Shown here one piece after another: positions 39,972 through 53,200 of a DNA stretch of 62,000 nt. The position numbers were made by a program, and so were the translations under genes. The DNA comes from Cryptomeria japonica (lineage: Eukaryota; Streptophyta; Pinopsida; Cupressales; Cupressaceae): contig NC_081414.1 of the NCBI RefSeq assembly GCF_030272615.1, positions 913,767,648 to 913,829,647 of the forward strand. The letters are read 5' to 3'. Numbering within the stretch: position 1 is the stretch's first letter; every line of letters starts with the position of its first letter. The notes under the pieces were generated by a model. That model was given only the letters and a program-made list of their open reading frames with translations. It had not been told where the DNA came from and ran no database searches.

Positions 39972-41577
39972 TGGTGCAGGGCCACTTAGAAATTTTTGTT
40001 GAGTTTTCTTCCAAGATGTTGGAATCATGTTTTTTAGTTTTGTAATAAGGCCAAGAGGCCATTAAGAGTGTGCTCAAATGATTGTAAGGGCCCTAAGAGT
40101 CTTTATTTGGCCAATGTTGGCTTGTGAGGTCTTAAGGGTGCTAGGTAGAGCACTTAATATGATAAGTTGTTTTTGGCTTAATGTAGGTTGGTTGATTTTG
40201 TTTTGAAGTTGTTAAGGTCATATGAGTCATTTGAAAGTGACCAAGTTTGGGTTTGAGAAAAGTTCTCACCTATCCAAGAAATTGCAAAAGTTACAAAAGT
40301 TGCTCACAACAACTTTGTAACATTTTCATACACCAATGGCTAGTTAGTTGTCACAATTGGTTATGAGAGTTTGTAACTACTCCAAGGATAGTATAAGGCT
40401 TGGAAAGACTGAAGATAATCATTTTTTGAAGGTGGTTGAAGATCTGAAGAGAATAAACAATTTTGGTTTCCCATTTGTGTGTGTTCTTCCGAGTTTTTGT
40501 TGTTCTTGCAAGTTTGTACGACCTGTACAGACTGAGCATCCCAAAAAAGGGACATGGATTGTTAGTTTGGTGTCTTACCTTCATTTTTTTTTGATTTGGA
40601 GTCTTGAAGTGCTGTATTTTGTGAATAAACTTTATTTTGTTGCAGGCGGGTTCAAGAGCCCTAAAAAACCAGGGTTTTGAGAGCAAAATGGCTCCAACCT
40701 AATGTTCCATGGTGGATTTCCTCTCTGAAACCTTATGGAATGTTAGGTTTCAATGTATTTTATGTTTTATTTTTGGTTTTGATTCAGGGGAAGCCAAATC
40801 AGAGATTTGCTACCATACCCTAAGCTTGGCACGTTGAGTTGGCAAGCGTTAGGAATCATGGATAACATGCCCTAATTGGTTGAATCTGGTGGGTGGAAGT
40901 GAAGTATTATTGTAATGGAATTCCATATGGAAGTACAAACCCCAAAATATCATCAATTCACTCAAGCAATTGGACAGGTGAAGGAGTTTTGAACAATCCC
41001 TATTTTTAAGGCCTAGAAAGGGGCAATTAGGCCTAGTTAACTGGTAAGGGTTAGATATGATAGTAAAAAAAACCACCTCTAGTTTTGAGATATTTTATGT
41101 AAACCCCAAAAGGGTAATTGGAATTTAAAATACTTCATATGTTTTCTCAGGAAGTTTAGCCAGTGAATGTAGAATACCTCGCTGGCAGGGCTACTAAAAC
41201 TAGTTCGGCCTAAAAGTGTAGTTTGTTTGTAAGACACCAAACCGGTAAGTGTCAAAAGATCCTGAGTAAGGAATAGAGTTGGGAATCCAACCAAAGTAAT
41301 CCATCCTACTTTGTGTAGTGTGGGGAATGAAGATCCTGTGGTAGAGGGGTTGAACTCTCAGGTTGAGTGTGATACGGAGTGGAAAAACAAGGTCTCCTAG
41401 CTAAGAAAATAGAACTCACAAAACAAGAAGAGATTATCCTAGCCTAAGGACCTTGGGAAGGTTAGAGAGGGTAATAATTTTATAACCTTGGAGGGTGTGA
41501 GGTGTAGACTCATTGGATGGTTCTTGGGTAACTTGGAGGAGATACCTAGACAAGGTAGCACAAACTGGTGAGAGACA
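39972..41577 (+). repeat. 3' LTR of element 4
   Basis: 1606 bp from TGGTGCAGGGCCAC to GAGAGACA. Its stretch at 41237-41255 is the uninterrupted version of the element 3 insertion site. Confidence 0.9.
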
Positions 41578-41913
41578 TACTGACATATCTCATATTGCGA
41601 TGATCATTTATTTTATATGTTTTTGTAACAAGGGGCTTTCCTCCAAAGAGAGGTTCATTTTTGTTTCACTATCTCATCTATCATCTATCTTAAATCTATC
41701 CTTTATCTTATCATTTGACATGTTGGTCTCCAGCTAGCGTGTTTGCGATGCATCGAGTAGCAATATTTATTTCAAACTTCAGTTTTATCTCACTAGGTTC
41801 AACCTCGTTTGGTCAATGAAATTATGCCCCCCATCTCAATTCCTTTCTTTATCATCCTCTACTTTAGCTTCGCATCTCTCAGCAAAGACATGCTCGCTAA
41901 AGGGAGGGCAAAA
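41578..41913 (+). other. Flank of element 4, probable end of element A interior
   Basis: No gene seen. It ends CGCTAAAGGGAGGGCAAAA before TGTAATATC, which matches the tract GGCTAAAGTGGGGGCTAAA before TGTAGCATCC in element 1. I read this as the polypurine tract of an A-family element. Confidence 0.45.
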
Positions 41914-41965
41914 TGTAATATCAAAAATCAACCTGTACAATTCCTTGCAATAAACGACGCCTTCT
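41914..41965 (+). repeat. A-family LTR remnant, left piece
   Basis: TGTAATATCAAAAATC resembles the start of the element 1 LTR. It is cut after CTTCT by Copia element B; the rest is at 57753-58802. Confidence 0.45.
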
Positions 41966-43264
41966 TGTTGGCAACAACAATGAAGGAAAACTAAGAGGGG
42001 GGGGGTGGTGAATCAGTTTTCACTAGATTAAACAATTTAGGTGCAACTTTATAAATGATCAACTGCAGCAAGAACAAAGATAAACACAATAACACCAAGA
42101 TTTTGAGGTGGAAAACCCAGTTAAGGAAAAAACTGTGGTGGGAACCTACCCACAATATGATGATACTTTGCAGTAGTATGTGAAAATATTAGAATGGGGA
42201 ATGCACATGCATTTAGGTACACTACCTAGAGCTCACTGCTAAAAAACAAGAAGAGCTAAAACCCCGAGGAAGGCTCATTGCCTTACAAAGACCGAACAAC
42301 AATCTAGATTAGGTGAACTGAAAGAATAGCATCTCCAAATTCTTTATGACAGTTCTGATTAAGCACATTTGTCTTCTCTACACTTCTCACTGAAAGATGA
42401 ATTCACTTTTTCGCACAAACACCACTCTTTGATAATGCAGACACAATACCTATATCCAAATTACATGACTATGACACCTATTTATACAAATCATCAACCT
42501 TGACTACAAGGTCGACTCAACCCTTAAGACCTAATTACAAAATTACATCACACGATACATAGATCAACCATCAAACCAATACAATGCCAAGACATACCAT
42601 GGAACCAAATCAAATCCTCAAACATGCACCACCACCAAAAATCTTGGCAAGATCAATCACAATACGCTAAACCACCGAAAATTCACACAACATGAAGAAC
42701 GTCACCAAACCCACAAGATATTCAATAATGCACACAATGATCTATGTAGACAACAACACAAATAGGACATGATTAGGAAACACCAACAAGAATGACCATC
42801 CACAATAGCTGCACCAACACCACAATCAAATCTCGATCAACACGCTGATACTCAAGAACACTCAACAACAACAAATGGGATTAGAAAGATAACTTGCAGA
42901 GCACCAAATCATAAACCATCTGAATTGAAGACACACATGAACATTCTAAACACTCTCCCAAATCCACAACTCAAGATATAATCATTCCAGAGCATAACAA
43001 ATGAAATACTAGAACACTGCAACATTGAGCACTGGAAAACCAATCCTCATACCAGAATCCATAACTCAATCAAATCACCACACATCATCATGAAATCAAC
43101 ATTGAATCAACTAGAAATACTTCATTACTGAAATCACAAATCCGGATCAACACATCTGCAACATACCAACTGAAACAACCAAACCAACTCTCTGCAATAC
43201 TGAAACACATGTATATGTTGACATCAATGATAACAACATATCTTATTAGCAACAATATCCAACA
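41966..43264 (-). repeat. 3' LTR of element B
   Basis: On the - strand TGTTGGATATTGTTGC to TTGCCAACA. It pairs with 56414-57752. The purine tract GCCAAAGGGGGATAT (inverted at 43265-43279) lies just upstream. Confidence 0.88.
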
Positions 43265-43589
43265 ATATCCCCCTTTGGCATTAATGGCAACATATGAATG
43301 TGAAAAAATTAATGAAAAGAAAGAAATCAACACCAACAATCTCCCCTTGAGAGCATGCACACAAAGCTTTCAAGATAAGGCATTTTTTCACATGCTTCTA
43401 TCCCCCTTTGATAGAAATGCCAACGACAAATACAAGCCATTATTCTCTCCCTCTAAGAAGGATAATATCGCACACTGATTACTCCAATGGAGCAACAACA
43501 CCAAACTCATCAATCCAGATAAGAAGATAAGACTATGAAGTCCATCGTATTGATGCATCGCAATGCATCTAGTTCTCATTAGGAGGGGT

Positions 43590-44390
43590 AGAGACCCCTA
43601 ACTTATCTCTCAGATATACAAATGTATATGCAGGAAAATGCTTAGTAAATTTATTTGCAATCTAATCCTTTGTAGATACATACTCCAATCTGACTTCTTC
43701 CTCACTGACTTTCTCCCTCAAGAAATGATACTTAATTGATATATGCTTTGTTTTAGAATGCAGTATTAGATTATTTGAAATATTAATAGCACTTTAATTA
43801 TCACAATATATAATAGTAGGCTCTTCATAAACAACTCTAATTTCCTTCAACATCTGGTTCATCTAAACTACCTTAGTAGAGTTGCTAACAACAACAATGT
43901 ATTCAACTTTGGTAGTAGATAGAGAAATAGAATCTTGCTTCTTACACGCTCGAGAAACCAACTTCTTTCCCAAAAATAATGCACCACTAGAGGTACTCTT
44001 CTGGTCATCAACATCACCTACCCAATCAACATCAATATAAGCACAAAACATGAAATCATCATTCTTTGGATACAACCATAGTCAACTGTCCCCTTCAAGT
44101 ATCTGAAAAATCCTCTTCATAGCAGTAACATGATTTTGTTTAGGATCAACTTGAAATATTACACAAAGACAAACAACATGCATAATGTCTGGTCTAGTCT
44201 AAGTCAAGTATAACAACCCACCAACCATAGATCTATACAAGGTCTGATTAACTTTCAGAGATTCATCTTTCTTAGACAACTTGCATCCAATCACCATGAG
44301 AGTTTCGATAGGTTTGGAGTCATCTAACCCAAACTTCTTCAACATTTCCTTCACATACATAGATTGAGAAATGAAAATGTCTTTATCAGT
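43590..44390 (-). pseudogene. RT end and RNase H of element B
   Basis: Copia RNase H blocks: FCAYIDVDWVGDVDDQKSTS, SLSTTKVEYIVV, then CDN.SAINISNN and HSKTKHISIKYHFLREKV. Stops interrupt the frame. About 325 bp of non-coding sequence separates it from the 3' LTR. Confidence 0.85.
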
Positions 44391-44882
44391 CTATGTAATC
44401 TGCAATCCTAAGAAGAATTTCATCTCGCCTATCATAGAGATCTCAAACTCTTTTTGCATATCATCAACAAACTTCATACTCAAATCATCATCTTCTCCAA
44501 AAATAATATCATCAAGAAAAACTTCAAGAATCAAAATGTTATAATTATCAATGTTAAAGTATAAATTACTATTTGCAATACCTTTATAGAATCCCAACTG
44601 ACATTCTTTAGATACCTGATTAGAAGGTTTCACAATTTTAGGTAAACCTCTAACAACTTGAGTAGAACTTATCATAATCATGCAGTCAAAATTATTATGA
44701 CACATCCTTCTATGCCACAACCAACTTTCATCTATCTGAGCAATCAAACAACTTTTCTTACCGACATTCAAATGAAATATATTACCTTTAGTCTTGGTTC
44801 CTGATGCAATCTCTATACCGGAGGCATTCAAAATCTTGCATTTACCATTCTTGAATTGCAAATCATATCCCTTATCAACCAT
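44391..44882 (-). pseudogene. GAG-pre-integrase fused to RT by internal deletion, element B
   Basis: The first part is the GAG-pre-integrase domain (SWLWHRRMCHNNFDCM ... SKECQLG). Near 44590 it passes directly into the second half of RT (NSNLYFNIDNYN, then the catalytic region VFLDDIIFG). The integrase core and the first half of RT are missing, yet the frame stays open across the junction. VFLDD has F for the usual Y/V. Confidence 0.87.
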
Positions 44883-45780
44883 CTATCCAACACTCAAATG
44901 ATTATGCTTCAAACCTTCAACATATAAGACATCATCACTATCATGCTTACCATCAAAATAAATACATCCTCTACCATGAATTACACAATCTTTATCATCT
45001 CTAAATATTACTATACCACCATCATACTTCTCGGTATTAAAAAAAATACTTTTATCACTTGTCATATGATGTGAACCACCGCTGTCAATTACCCATCCAT
45101 CTTTCTCTTCAATCTTAGCAGCCAAGGTTTTCTCCTCAACAATGCAACTTGTAGAATTCATTGGTACATGATCATCTTCCTTGATAGAAATAAATATAAA
45201 TTCCTCTTCTGAATTCCCATTCTCAGACTCTTCATCTATTACACCTTCACCAGCAACACAATAACATTTCTTTTGATATCTGTACTTTTGGTTAGACTTA
45301 TAGGACTTATCATACTTGTCATGCTTCTCATATCTATCATGCTTATCATACCTTGACATTATTTTAGGACACCTAGAAGAAAAATGTCATATCTTATTAC
45401 AAGAAAAGCGTTTCAAAGGTAACTTCCCATCATACTTATCAGCTCCCTTAGGCAATCTTCAAGCAATAAGTGTTTCAATCTCTTTCAACTCTCTTTCCTA
45501 TTCTTCCATCTCTCTCATTTCTCTTTCATATTTGGAAACCCTAGATGAAATCTCTCTCAGATCATACTTCTGCTTCCCGGATACAAAGGCTTTGAATATT
45601 GTCTCAAATTTACCATGTGATTCTTCAAATTCACTCAACTCAAAAGCAACAAGCTTACCAAACAACATGTCTCTTGTCATAGTGTTACAATTCGGATTTC
45701 ATCAATAGCAGCAACTTTAGATTTGTAAGGAGGTAAAGACCTCAACACTTTGGCAACAATCTCATTTTCTTCAAGATTTC
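44883..45780 (-). pseudogene. Gag end, zinc knuckle remnant and protease of element B
   Basis: From 45680 down: LFGKLVAFELSEFEE (gag end), a zinc-knuckle remnant near 45400 (RFSCNKI.HFSSRC), a K/Y-repeat stretch (RYDKHDRYEKHDKYDK), then the Copia protease WVIDSGGSHHMT near 45090. It ends at the stop before 44882. Protease would cleave the Gag-Pol polyprotein. Confidence 0.85.
45608..45780. repeat. 173-bp direct repeat, left copy
   Basis: Aligns without gaps to 47778-47950 with about a dozen mismatches. It ends exactly where TGTTGACGGG begins. Confidence 0.85.
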
Positions 45781-47777
45781 TGTTGACGGGTGTTTTGACA
45801 CACTCACCAACAGTCAGGTAGCTTATGCAAACACTCACCACCTCTCCTGAAAAGTAACGAGTCTGGAAGAAATCACTACTCCAAGGTCTCTATAGTTGGG
45901 TCTCGATGGTGATGGGCAACTCAATGGTTGATGTGGTTATACCTGTAAAGGGGCCTACTGGTTAGAACTAAATCTCGTTGGTTACGAATAACTGCACTTC
46001 CTCTCTTTTTGTATTTTTATGGTTTAAGATTCTCTGGGAAATAACATGCAAAGTGTAAAGGGAAACAAGAAAATAACAATAAAGACCAATATAATGACAA
46101 CTTAATGAACTACTCAATTAGTTCCTTGCAATCCAAGCAATTATCAAATATTATCCAAGTTAGCATTCAACAACTGACCTTTAACAAACCTGCAAAATCA
46201 TCAATTTCACAAGTCTATGGAAATAAAAATCATCAACAATATGGCCTATCACAATAGTTCTCATACACCACTGACGTGCACAATATTATTCATAGAGTGA
46301 TAGAGAAAAATATTAAACCACGTTGCTAACCCAAAATAATAGACGTTACCAGATTACACAGAACAATTTGGTAGAATATAAACATAGATCAGGCAATCTA
46401 CAAGCTGCTTTTCATATTAATCTCCATGAATGTATAACAAAAAATAACTCAAACTTCTTAATCAAACTGCAAAATATTCTAAAATCCCCAAGTAGGCCAC
46501 AAATCATCAATTTGGGACCCCTACAAATGAATCCAACTTCTCAATTTATAGAAGTTCTTTACCCTACTATCTAGAAAATAACTCTATTCTAATTTAAGAA
46601 CTGATCCTAGGAGTTGCAGTTAACTTGCAAGTTTATGCCTTGATACTCCACTCAACAACTACAAAATGGGGGTTGCATGAGCACTATGAAGACCCTACTA
46701 GGTGAGCCACATTTTCGTAATCATGCAAAATTTCTCTCAAAATTGGAACTCGAGTAGGAGCAGCAGTTTAAAATACAAGAAAAGGATTTGCTATCTTTAG
46801 CAATTGTGTGCTTATCTTTTATTTCTTGGTAAAAGCTTTATAATTTTCAATTATACATGCAACTGCTTGGACTAGAGGATTAGCTACATGCTTAATTCTA
46901 AATTTATATTTCTTTAAAACCTCATCCACATGTGCTCCCTATTCCTCTAACTCCTTCACCATGTCCACCACCTCCTGACATTGAGTGATCAGATATGTGT
47001 ATCTGTCCATAAGGGCGACATCAAACTGGGCTACGAATCCTAGGTGTTGTGCCTCATATGCATCCCACTAATTCAAAACTTGCTGCTGGTCCATTATTCT
47101 TGTATCAGCTATTCTGAGGCCAAAAGGTCCTAGCATATTTGTTACAAAATTCTCGTATGACAAAATTTCTCTAAGGAGAGGGTCCCGAATCTCAGTCATA
47201 TCCTTGATATACTGCTAAAACATATCAACCTTCAGCTCCAAAATGTATACATAGGACTGTAAGTTTTTATAGCTATCACCTCCTAAGAGGTCTTCTTTTA
47301 TTACCATCTCTTCTCCTAGCCGCGGTATCCTTTTCAAAACTTGAAACTATTTATTGAAAGTGTTCGCCGTCTGCTCCCATTGTGTGGAGTAGGTTTCCAA
47401 AGCTCCACTTGCCTATACCGCCTTACGGTATATTTCTACTGTATTTTGCAAGAACAACCTAATCTTAGCTGCATTTACCTGGGTCCAAGATTTGGTGGCA
47501 ACACTCATTCAACCACCTTCAATAGATGCCACAAATGCTCCAAGAATCACTGCTCCTACACCACCATCAGTCAATATATCCGCAGGAAAGCCCAAAATGC
47601 AAGGCTTCACATCTACCACTAAAGGGGTGAAAGTTAGAAACATCGAGTCTGACTCCAATCAGGAAGAAGAGGATCTTGAGCAACAACGACTGGTAGAAGG
47701 CAAAGGGGATGAGACAGAAGACATATTGAATGAAAGATTGATCCTAACTACTCAAGATCAAGAGGACCTTCTTAAGG
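45781..47777. other. 2-kb insert in element B with LTR-like start
   Basis: Starts TGTTGACGGGTGTTTTGACAC, which looks like an LTR terminus (inverted: ...CCCGTCAACA). The first 900 bp have no coding sequence I can see. On the - strand about 47480-46880 is a remnant frame with natural-looking protein (WEQTANTFNK, YIKDMTEIRDPLLREILSYE, GFVAQFDVALMDRYTYLITQ) broken by TAG codons near 47395, 47350, 47215 and 47070. On the + strand about 47490-47777 is another plausible frame with an acidic end (ESDSNQEEEDLEQQRLVEGK). I recognise neither. Possibly a fragment of a non-autonomous LTR element. Confidence 0.55.
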
Positions 47778-47950
47778 ATTTACAATGTGATTCTCCAAAT
47801 TCACTCAACTCAAAAGCAACAAGCTTACCAACCAACATGTCTCTTGTCATAGTGTTACAGTCTAGATTTCATCAATAGCAACAACTTTAGATTTGTAAGG
47901 AGGTAAAGACCTCAACACTTTAGGAACAATCTCATCTTCTTCAAGAGTTC
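47778..47950. repeat. 173-bp direct repeat, right copy
   Basis: Same register as 45608-45780. The sequence continues rightwards as element B gag, so the host reading frame is found on both sides of the insert. Confidence 0.85.
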
Positions 47951-48338
47951 CACTGGTGCATCTGATGTTCATGACAAGTTGATTCACTTTATCCATAAAG
48001 AATGATATGTTCTCATCATCTTCCATCTTTAGCATCTCATACTTTCCTTTCAAACTCTACAACTTAGCAACTTTGACATGTTTATCTCCTTCATAAAAGG
48101 TTTCTAACTTTTCTCAAATCTCATGTGCAGTTTGCAATCCCATCACATTAGTCATCTTTGAATTGGTTAGGACACTCAGCAATGCTTCTTTAGCTCTTCT
48201 AATATGTTAAGCATCCTTGATCTCATTTGATGCAACCGGTCCATTATGAGGAACATTGTAGGTATTCTTTGTAAGATCTTCCAATAATCTTCTCCGAGAC
48301 ACTTCAAATGACACTCCATCCATTCCTTCCATATAATG
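47862..48338 (-). pseudogene. Gag (UBN2-type) of element B, main part
   Basis: Copia gag: GLQTAHEI, KLETFYEGDKHVKVAKL, SLKGKYEMLKMEDDENISFF and KVLRSLPPYKSKV are typical of the UBN2/gag-polypeptide family. In-frame TGA/TAG codons near 48205, 48110 and 48055 break it. It begins at the TAATG site where element 2 inserted. Confidence 0.82.
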
Positions 48339-49533
48339 TGTAAAGCGGAAAATCAAACCCTAGGTGTTCCCCCACTCCAAGGAGAGAGAAAGGAGGTCAC
48401 TAGGATTGACGGTTTTCACTTAGGAGAGACTTTACATTCAAAAGAGGGGTTGAAACTCATAAGATCCAATCCCACACAATGCAAGATTGAATTCTAAATG
48501 AGTTTCAAGGGTTGAGACATCAAGGATACCCTCTTTTGTAAAGAATGTAGATAGAAGGATTGAACTAGGAGTGTATGTAAAAGTAAGAAAGATTCACTTG
48601 TAGACGGAGATAGGGACACAGGATGAAGCTACGGACCTGAAATTAGTAGTAAAATGTTGAGAAAACACTGTCCTGCAAGTTTGAGCGAAAGTTGATGGGA
48701 CGATGGCGCCCGGGGTGCACACGGTCCTCCAAAAAATCCGTGAAACGAAGGGGGATCTGTTTGTCTCTGCACAAGGATTACAGATCTTCAATTACAGCCA
48801 CGTACCTACAACCTACACACAGAAAAGAGAGGATGATTGGGGGGGTTAGGGATTAGGGGTTTGCCTTCAGGTCAAACCCCAGTTTTGGAATTAACCAAGA
48901 AATGAGAATGTTGTAAATGTAAGTGTTTGTAATGTAATCAAGTACTGATACCTTGTTGTAAGAATGTTTGTATTCTTACATGCAAAGGTGTAATGATGTT
49001 GTATGTTGTATGTTGTAGGTGATCTCCTCTTCAATGGTTGAATCCTTGTCTTGAATGCAACACCTAGCCTTGAATGGAGACCTAGAATGCTCAATTGCTT
49101 GAAGGAATGCTTGGATGCTTGAATGTTTGAATGTTTGCCTATCACTTCCGCCTCTTGCCCATATATGTTTTTTCCTTCCTCTCCTTTTGGGAGGGGAAAT
49201 GTAGTTTATATACTTGTCAATTAGGGTTAGGAGACTGATTTTTCCAACCTTAGGCCGACCTAGGAGCATTATTTTCTAAATTGCAAACTTGAAGACCTGA
49301 TGCCCAACAAGAGACCGGGCCCAAAATAGGAATAGGGACCAGGGCGCTGGGCACCATGGTCCCACCTCCCGGGACAGTAGGGTGCAAGGAGGATCAGGCC
49401 AAGGTGCAGAAAGATGCAGTTTTTGATGTCATAAATAGGTTTCGGGGTCTCCATTCAGGTTCAACGTTGCACCACCGTCATGAAGACCCAAATGCAGTCG
49501 AAATTGCAAGTGTCACAATTTTACGACGCTACA
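48339..49533 (-). repeat. 3' LTR of element 2
   Basis: 1195 bp; on the + strand TGTAAAGCGG to GACGCTACA. About 90 bp shorter than the element 1 LTRs, with a shorter GC-rich U3 repeat block and microsatellite. TATA word at 49205-49212 (inverted). Confidence 0.92.
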
Positions 49534-50285
49534 TTTAGCCCCCACTTTAGCGGGAGTATAAGCGTATGCCCATACTTCTGATAAAGTATAAGGAAACAAC
49601 ATTAAAAAACTTTCACCACATCAAGGAGGCAAGATACACCAAGCCCCCAGTGGACTAAGGATCTTACGACTTTGATTGACAAAGTAAAAGGGAAGATCAC
49701 GAGGGAGAACCATGACTGTCAGTAGTAAGGTTCCCTCACTATGAGTCATGCAAGAAAAATACCAAAAATTTTCAAGGCAAAGCTAAGTTTGCCAAGAAAT
49801 TTTCAAGTATCTTGGAGAGATATGAACGGAGTGTATGCCCCCTACGTTAAAGCGATCGCACATGCCTCATTGGGGGTGATTGCTTTAAGGTAGTGATACA
49901 CATAAGAAATGAGAAGGGAAAGGAGCATGTTATCACAAAGATTTAGCCCCCACGTGTGAGATAAATCCAAGGATAATAGACACAAAACACAAAGCATGAG
50001 GTCACTTTGCTTTCCTTGGGGTTAGTATGCTGTATGATAATTCATGTATATCATATGTATGTATGCATAATTGTTCTTCATTCCCTAATCAAGGAAGGTC
50101 ACCTAGAAGGAGGAAACACATGTGTCTTTTGAGTCAACATGAGAGAGACCAAAAGAGATCTCAATGCTTTGCATCATCCTCAAGTAGACAACACTAAGGA
50201 CAACAAATAGAAGAATGGGAATAACACATAAAAGAAGTAACAAAAGAGATCAAGAAAGGAGGAGAGAGTCTGCTATGCTAATGAA
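49534..50285 (-). other. 3' non-coding internal region of element 2
   Basis: Counterpart of 9167-9911; no gene seen. The purine tract (inverted TTTAGCCCCCACTTTAG) borders the LTR. Confidence 0.75.
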
Positions 50286-53200
50286 CTAGTCTAGCACGTC
50301 ATCCACCCCCCGATCTTGCTGATCAATATTTCGGGAAGGCAGGAAACACGCTAGAGGAGGAACATCCAAAACAGCAAATGGAGCTATCACAAGATCCAAA
50401 CAAGGGCTATGTTCATATCCCAAGCCACGGTGTTCTTGTCTAGGAGCTAGGATAAGTGCTTTAGAAAATTCATTAGATAAATTGTTATCAATATCAACAA
50501 GTTCATATTCACTATCAGAATGAACAGGAGAAGTAGCATTTTCATCATGAATAACATTTTCATCTATATCATCATCAAGATTTATAAAAATAGGATCTTT
50601 AACTCGCACAGGATCAAAACCATCATGCATCTTATGTTTAGGAGATTTTGGCTAAATTTTCGGCTGAGGAGAAAATGGAATAATACTAGCTGAAGGTGTT
50701 TTTGGGGATTGCAAAGTTTGGGAAATAGCTGCACAAGCTCTAAGACGATGCTTTCATCGGCATTCACGCACAGAACGATTTTGTCTAGTCTTAGTAGAAA
50801 GTTGAGAAGATTGAGCAGGAGGAATGTTCTCATCCTTATCACTTGGGTGTTTAGGTTGTGGTCTCTTAGGTTGGACAATAGGAGAAGAGGAAGGTCTCTT
50901 CTCTCTATAAGAGGAAGGAGGAGGAACTGCTCCATATAAAGGAGGAATATTTGGTTTAGGAAGGAGACCAAGTCCATCATGACGAGGAGGTATAGGTCTA
51001 CCTTTAGAAAGTTTATTAGTCATAGACATAGTCACATCCATAGGGATGGGCTGGGAATCTTCTTGAGGAAAGACATTAGTTTTATCTTTCAAAGGAAGAA
51101 CTTCCTTCTCAAGAATGATAGGAATATCAAGTTTGGGTGTTCTAGGTTCACTTAGAGATAGGATCATATCTTTTTTCCACTTTTGATAAGATTTGAAAAG
51201 ATGATCACTTTGCGGTGGAAGAGATTGAAATTGTTTAGGCCAAAAATAATCAATAGGAATGCTAGAAGTTCTTTCAGCTGGTTTAAAGAGACTATGATTG
51301 ACAGTAACAACTTCACCATTATGGGGAAATTTCAAGCACTTGTGAATAGGAGAAGCAATAGCTTTCATGGACGATAGCCAAGGATAGCCTAGCTTCACAT
51401 GAAATTGTTCGGATGATGGAATAATAGCAAATCTCACATCAAGGGATTTGTTATGGACCTCAATAGGTAATGTAATAGAACCAATTGCAGGAGAAGAAAA
51501 TGCATCAAATAATTTCACAACCACATTTGTTTTGTCATAGATCACTTGATTCAATTGCAAAGTAAAAAGAAATTCTTCAGTAATGACATTAACCATACAA
51601 GAAGGATCAATAAGCACTCCACGACAAGGTGTATTCTTAACTTTTGCAACTATATATAAAGGACCATCAGGTTCCCTGATAGTTTCACTGGAATCAAATG
51701 TGATGGAAGGTTCTTTAGGGATTTTCTACTGCTCCACAAAGTTAATCACATTCAAAGTCATAGACACAAAACCATCAGGTGAGAAAGAGGAATCATTAGT
51801 CTCAATCACATTAGAGGTATGAGAAGGTAATGGATCAGTAAAAATCTTAAGATTTTGGTTAGGAAGAGCTACAGATGTGTTGCCTTTATCATTCACACCT
51901 GAAACAAAGATAGTATTATTATCAATCAAATCTTGAATTTTACCCTTTAAAGCAAAACATTTTTCAGTATCATGCCCAGGTTGATGATGAAATTGACAAA
52001 AAGATTTGTTATCAAAATAGGGTGAATTAATCTTTGCAAGATTTATTTGCTTTATAGGAGGGAGAGTAAGCACATTTTATTCCAATAACTTATTCATAAT
52101 ACTATGCAATGATTCATTCAAAGGAGTAAACTTTCTTTCTTTCTTGAAAAACTTAGAAATAGGAGGCACACTTGATGCTGCATTCACATTGTTGTTGGTG
52201 ATGTTTTCATTGAACTTAATGAACTCTCTATTCGGTTTAAACTTCCCAAATGGTTGTTGACTACTATCACCCTTATCACTCGGAGCCATAGGATTTGCTT
52301 GTTCCATTTGACTCACAGTCAGTTGATAATTGTGAAGAGTTGCACACAACTGTTGGAAAGAAGTAAACTCAGAAAACAGAAGTTTTTCTCTAATATCTTT
52401 TTGTAAATTAGAAATAAAGATTCTTTGAATATCATTATCAGGTACTGGAAAAGAAATTTGAGCACATAAATGCTTATATCTACCAATGAAATCAGTCACT
52501 TTTTCTTTAGCACCTTGTTTACAATGCATTAAATCAATCAAAGTAACTTTAGGACTTATATTGTTTTGAAATTGTTGAATAAAAGCATTTGGAAGTTGTT
52601 GGAAAGAAGTAATAGAATAGGAAGGCAATGAGCAATACCATTGTAGAGCCTTATCTCTTAATGTTCTAGTAAACAGTTTTGCAAGCAACCTTTGGTCATG
52701 AGCAAAATCAATACATATTATTTGAAAGGTCTTAACATGTGTTAGAGGATCACCTTTACCATTATAAAGCTCCAATTGCGGGACTTCAACATGCTTAGGG
52801 GGGATAGCTCAAACAATGTCAAGAGAAAGTGGGCTTGCAACATCAAATGTGGGCACACTAAACTTAGATTGATTCATAGAGGCAATTTGTTGCTGTAAAG
52901 AAGAGACAGTTTGTGCAAGATTGTTAATGGTCACTTCAGTCGAAGAGTTCATATTAGACATGTTAGATTGTGATGGAGGTATTATGTTATTGAAAGAAGG
53001 TATTGATTGAGAGTAAGGTGGCGGGACACTATGATAGTTAGTCATAGGAGATGATTGGAAAGAAGGAACACTATAAGGAGGAATGGAATGGTTAAATGAA
53101 TTGCCCCCTTGCATCATGTTCATTTGTGGAGATGTAATAGGGACACTCATTGAAGGAATGAATGAAGAATTTGGATTGAATGAAGGAAGAGGGTTGATTG

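Larger units (their letters stand above)
12921..41577 (+). mobile_element. Element 4: chromodomain Gypsy retrotransposon (chromovirus), nested host
   Basis: LTRs are 12921-14196 plus 30298-30628 (split by element 3; about 1607 bp together) and 39972-41577 (1606 bp). An initiator-Met-type primer site follows the 5' LTR. The order is gag, zinc knuckle, protease, RT, RNase H, integrase, chromodomain. Pol is split by a solo LTR (32544) and element 5 (33466). At least seven in-frame stops and two frameshifts make it dead. I see no 5-bp target duplication (ACTTT left, TACTG right), so one end may be eroded or the LTR may really end at TACA 30640. Confidence 0.9.

Noticed and set aside
42001-42010. 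G-run (about 10 G) as a possible quadruplex
   Set aside because: A single homopolymer run within the element B LTR, also at 56444; length variation there is typical of polymerase slippage.
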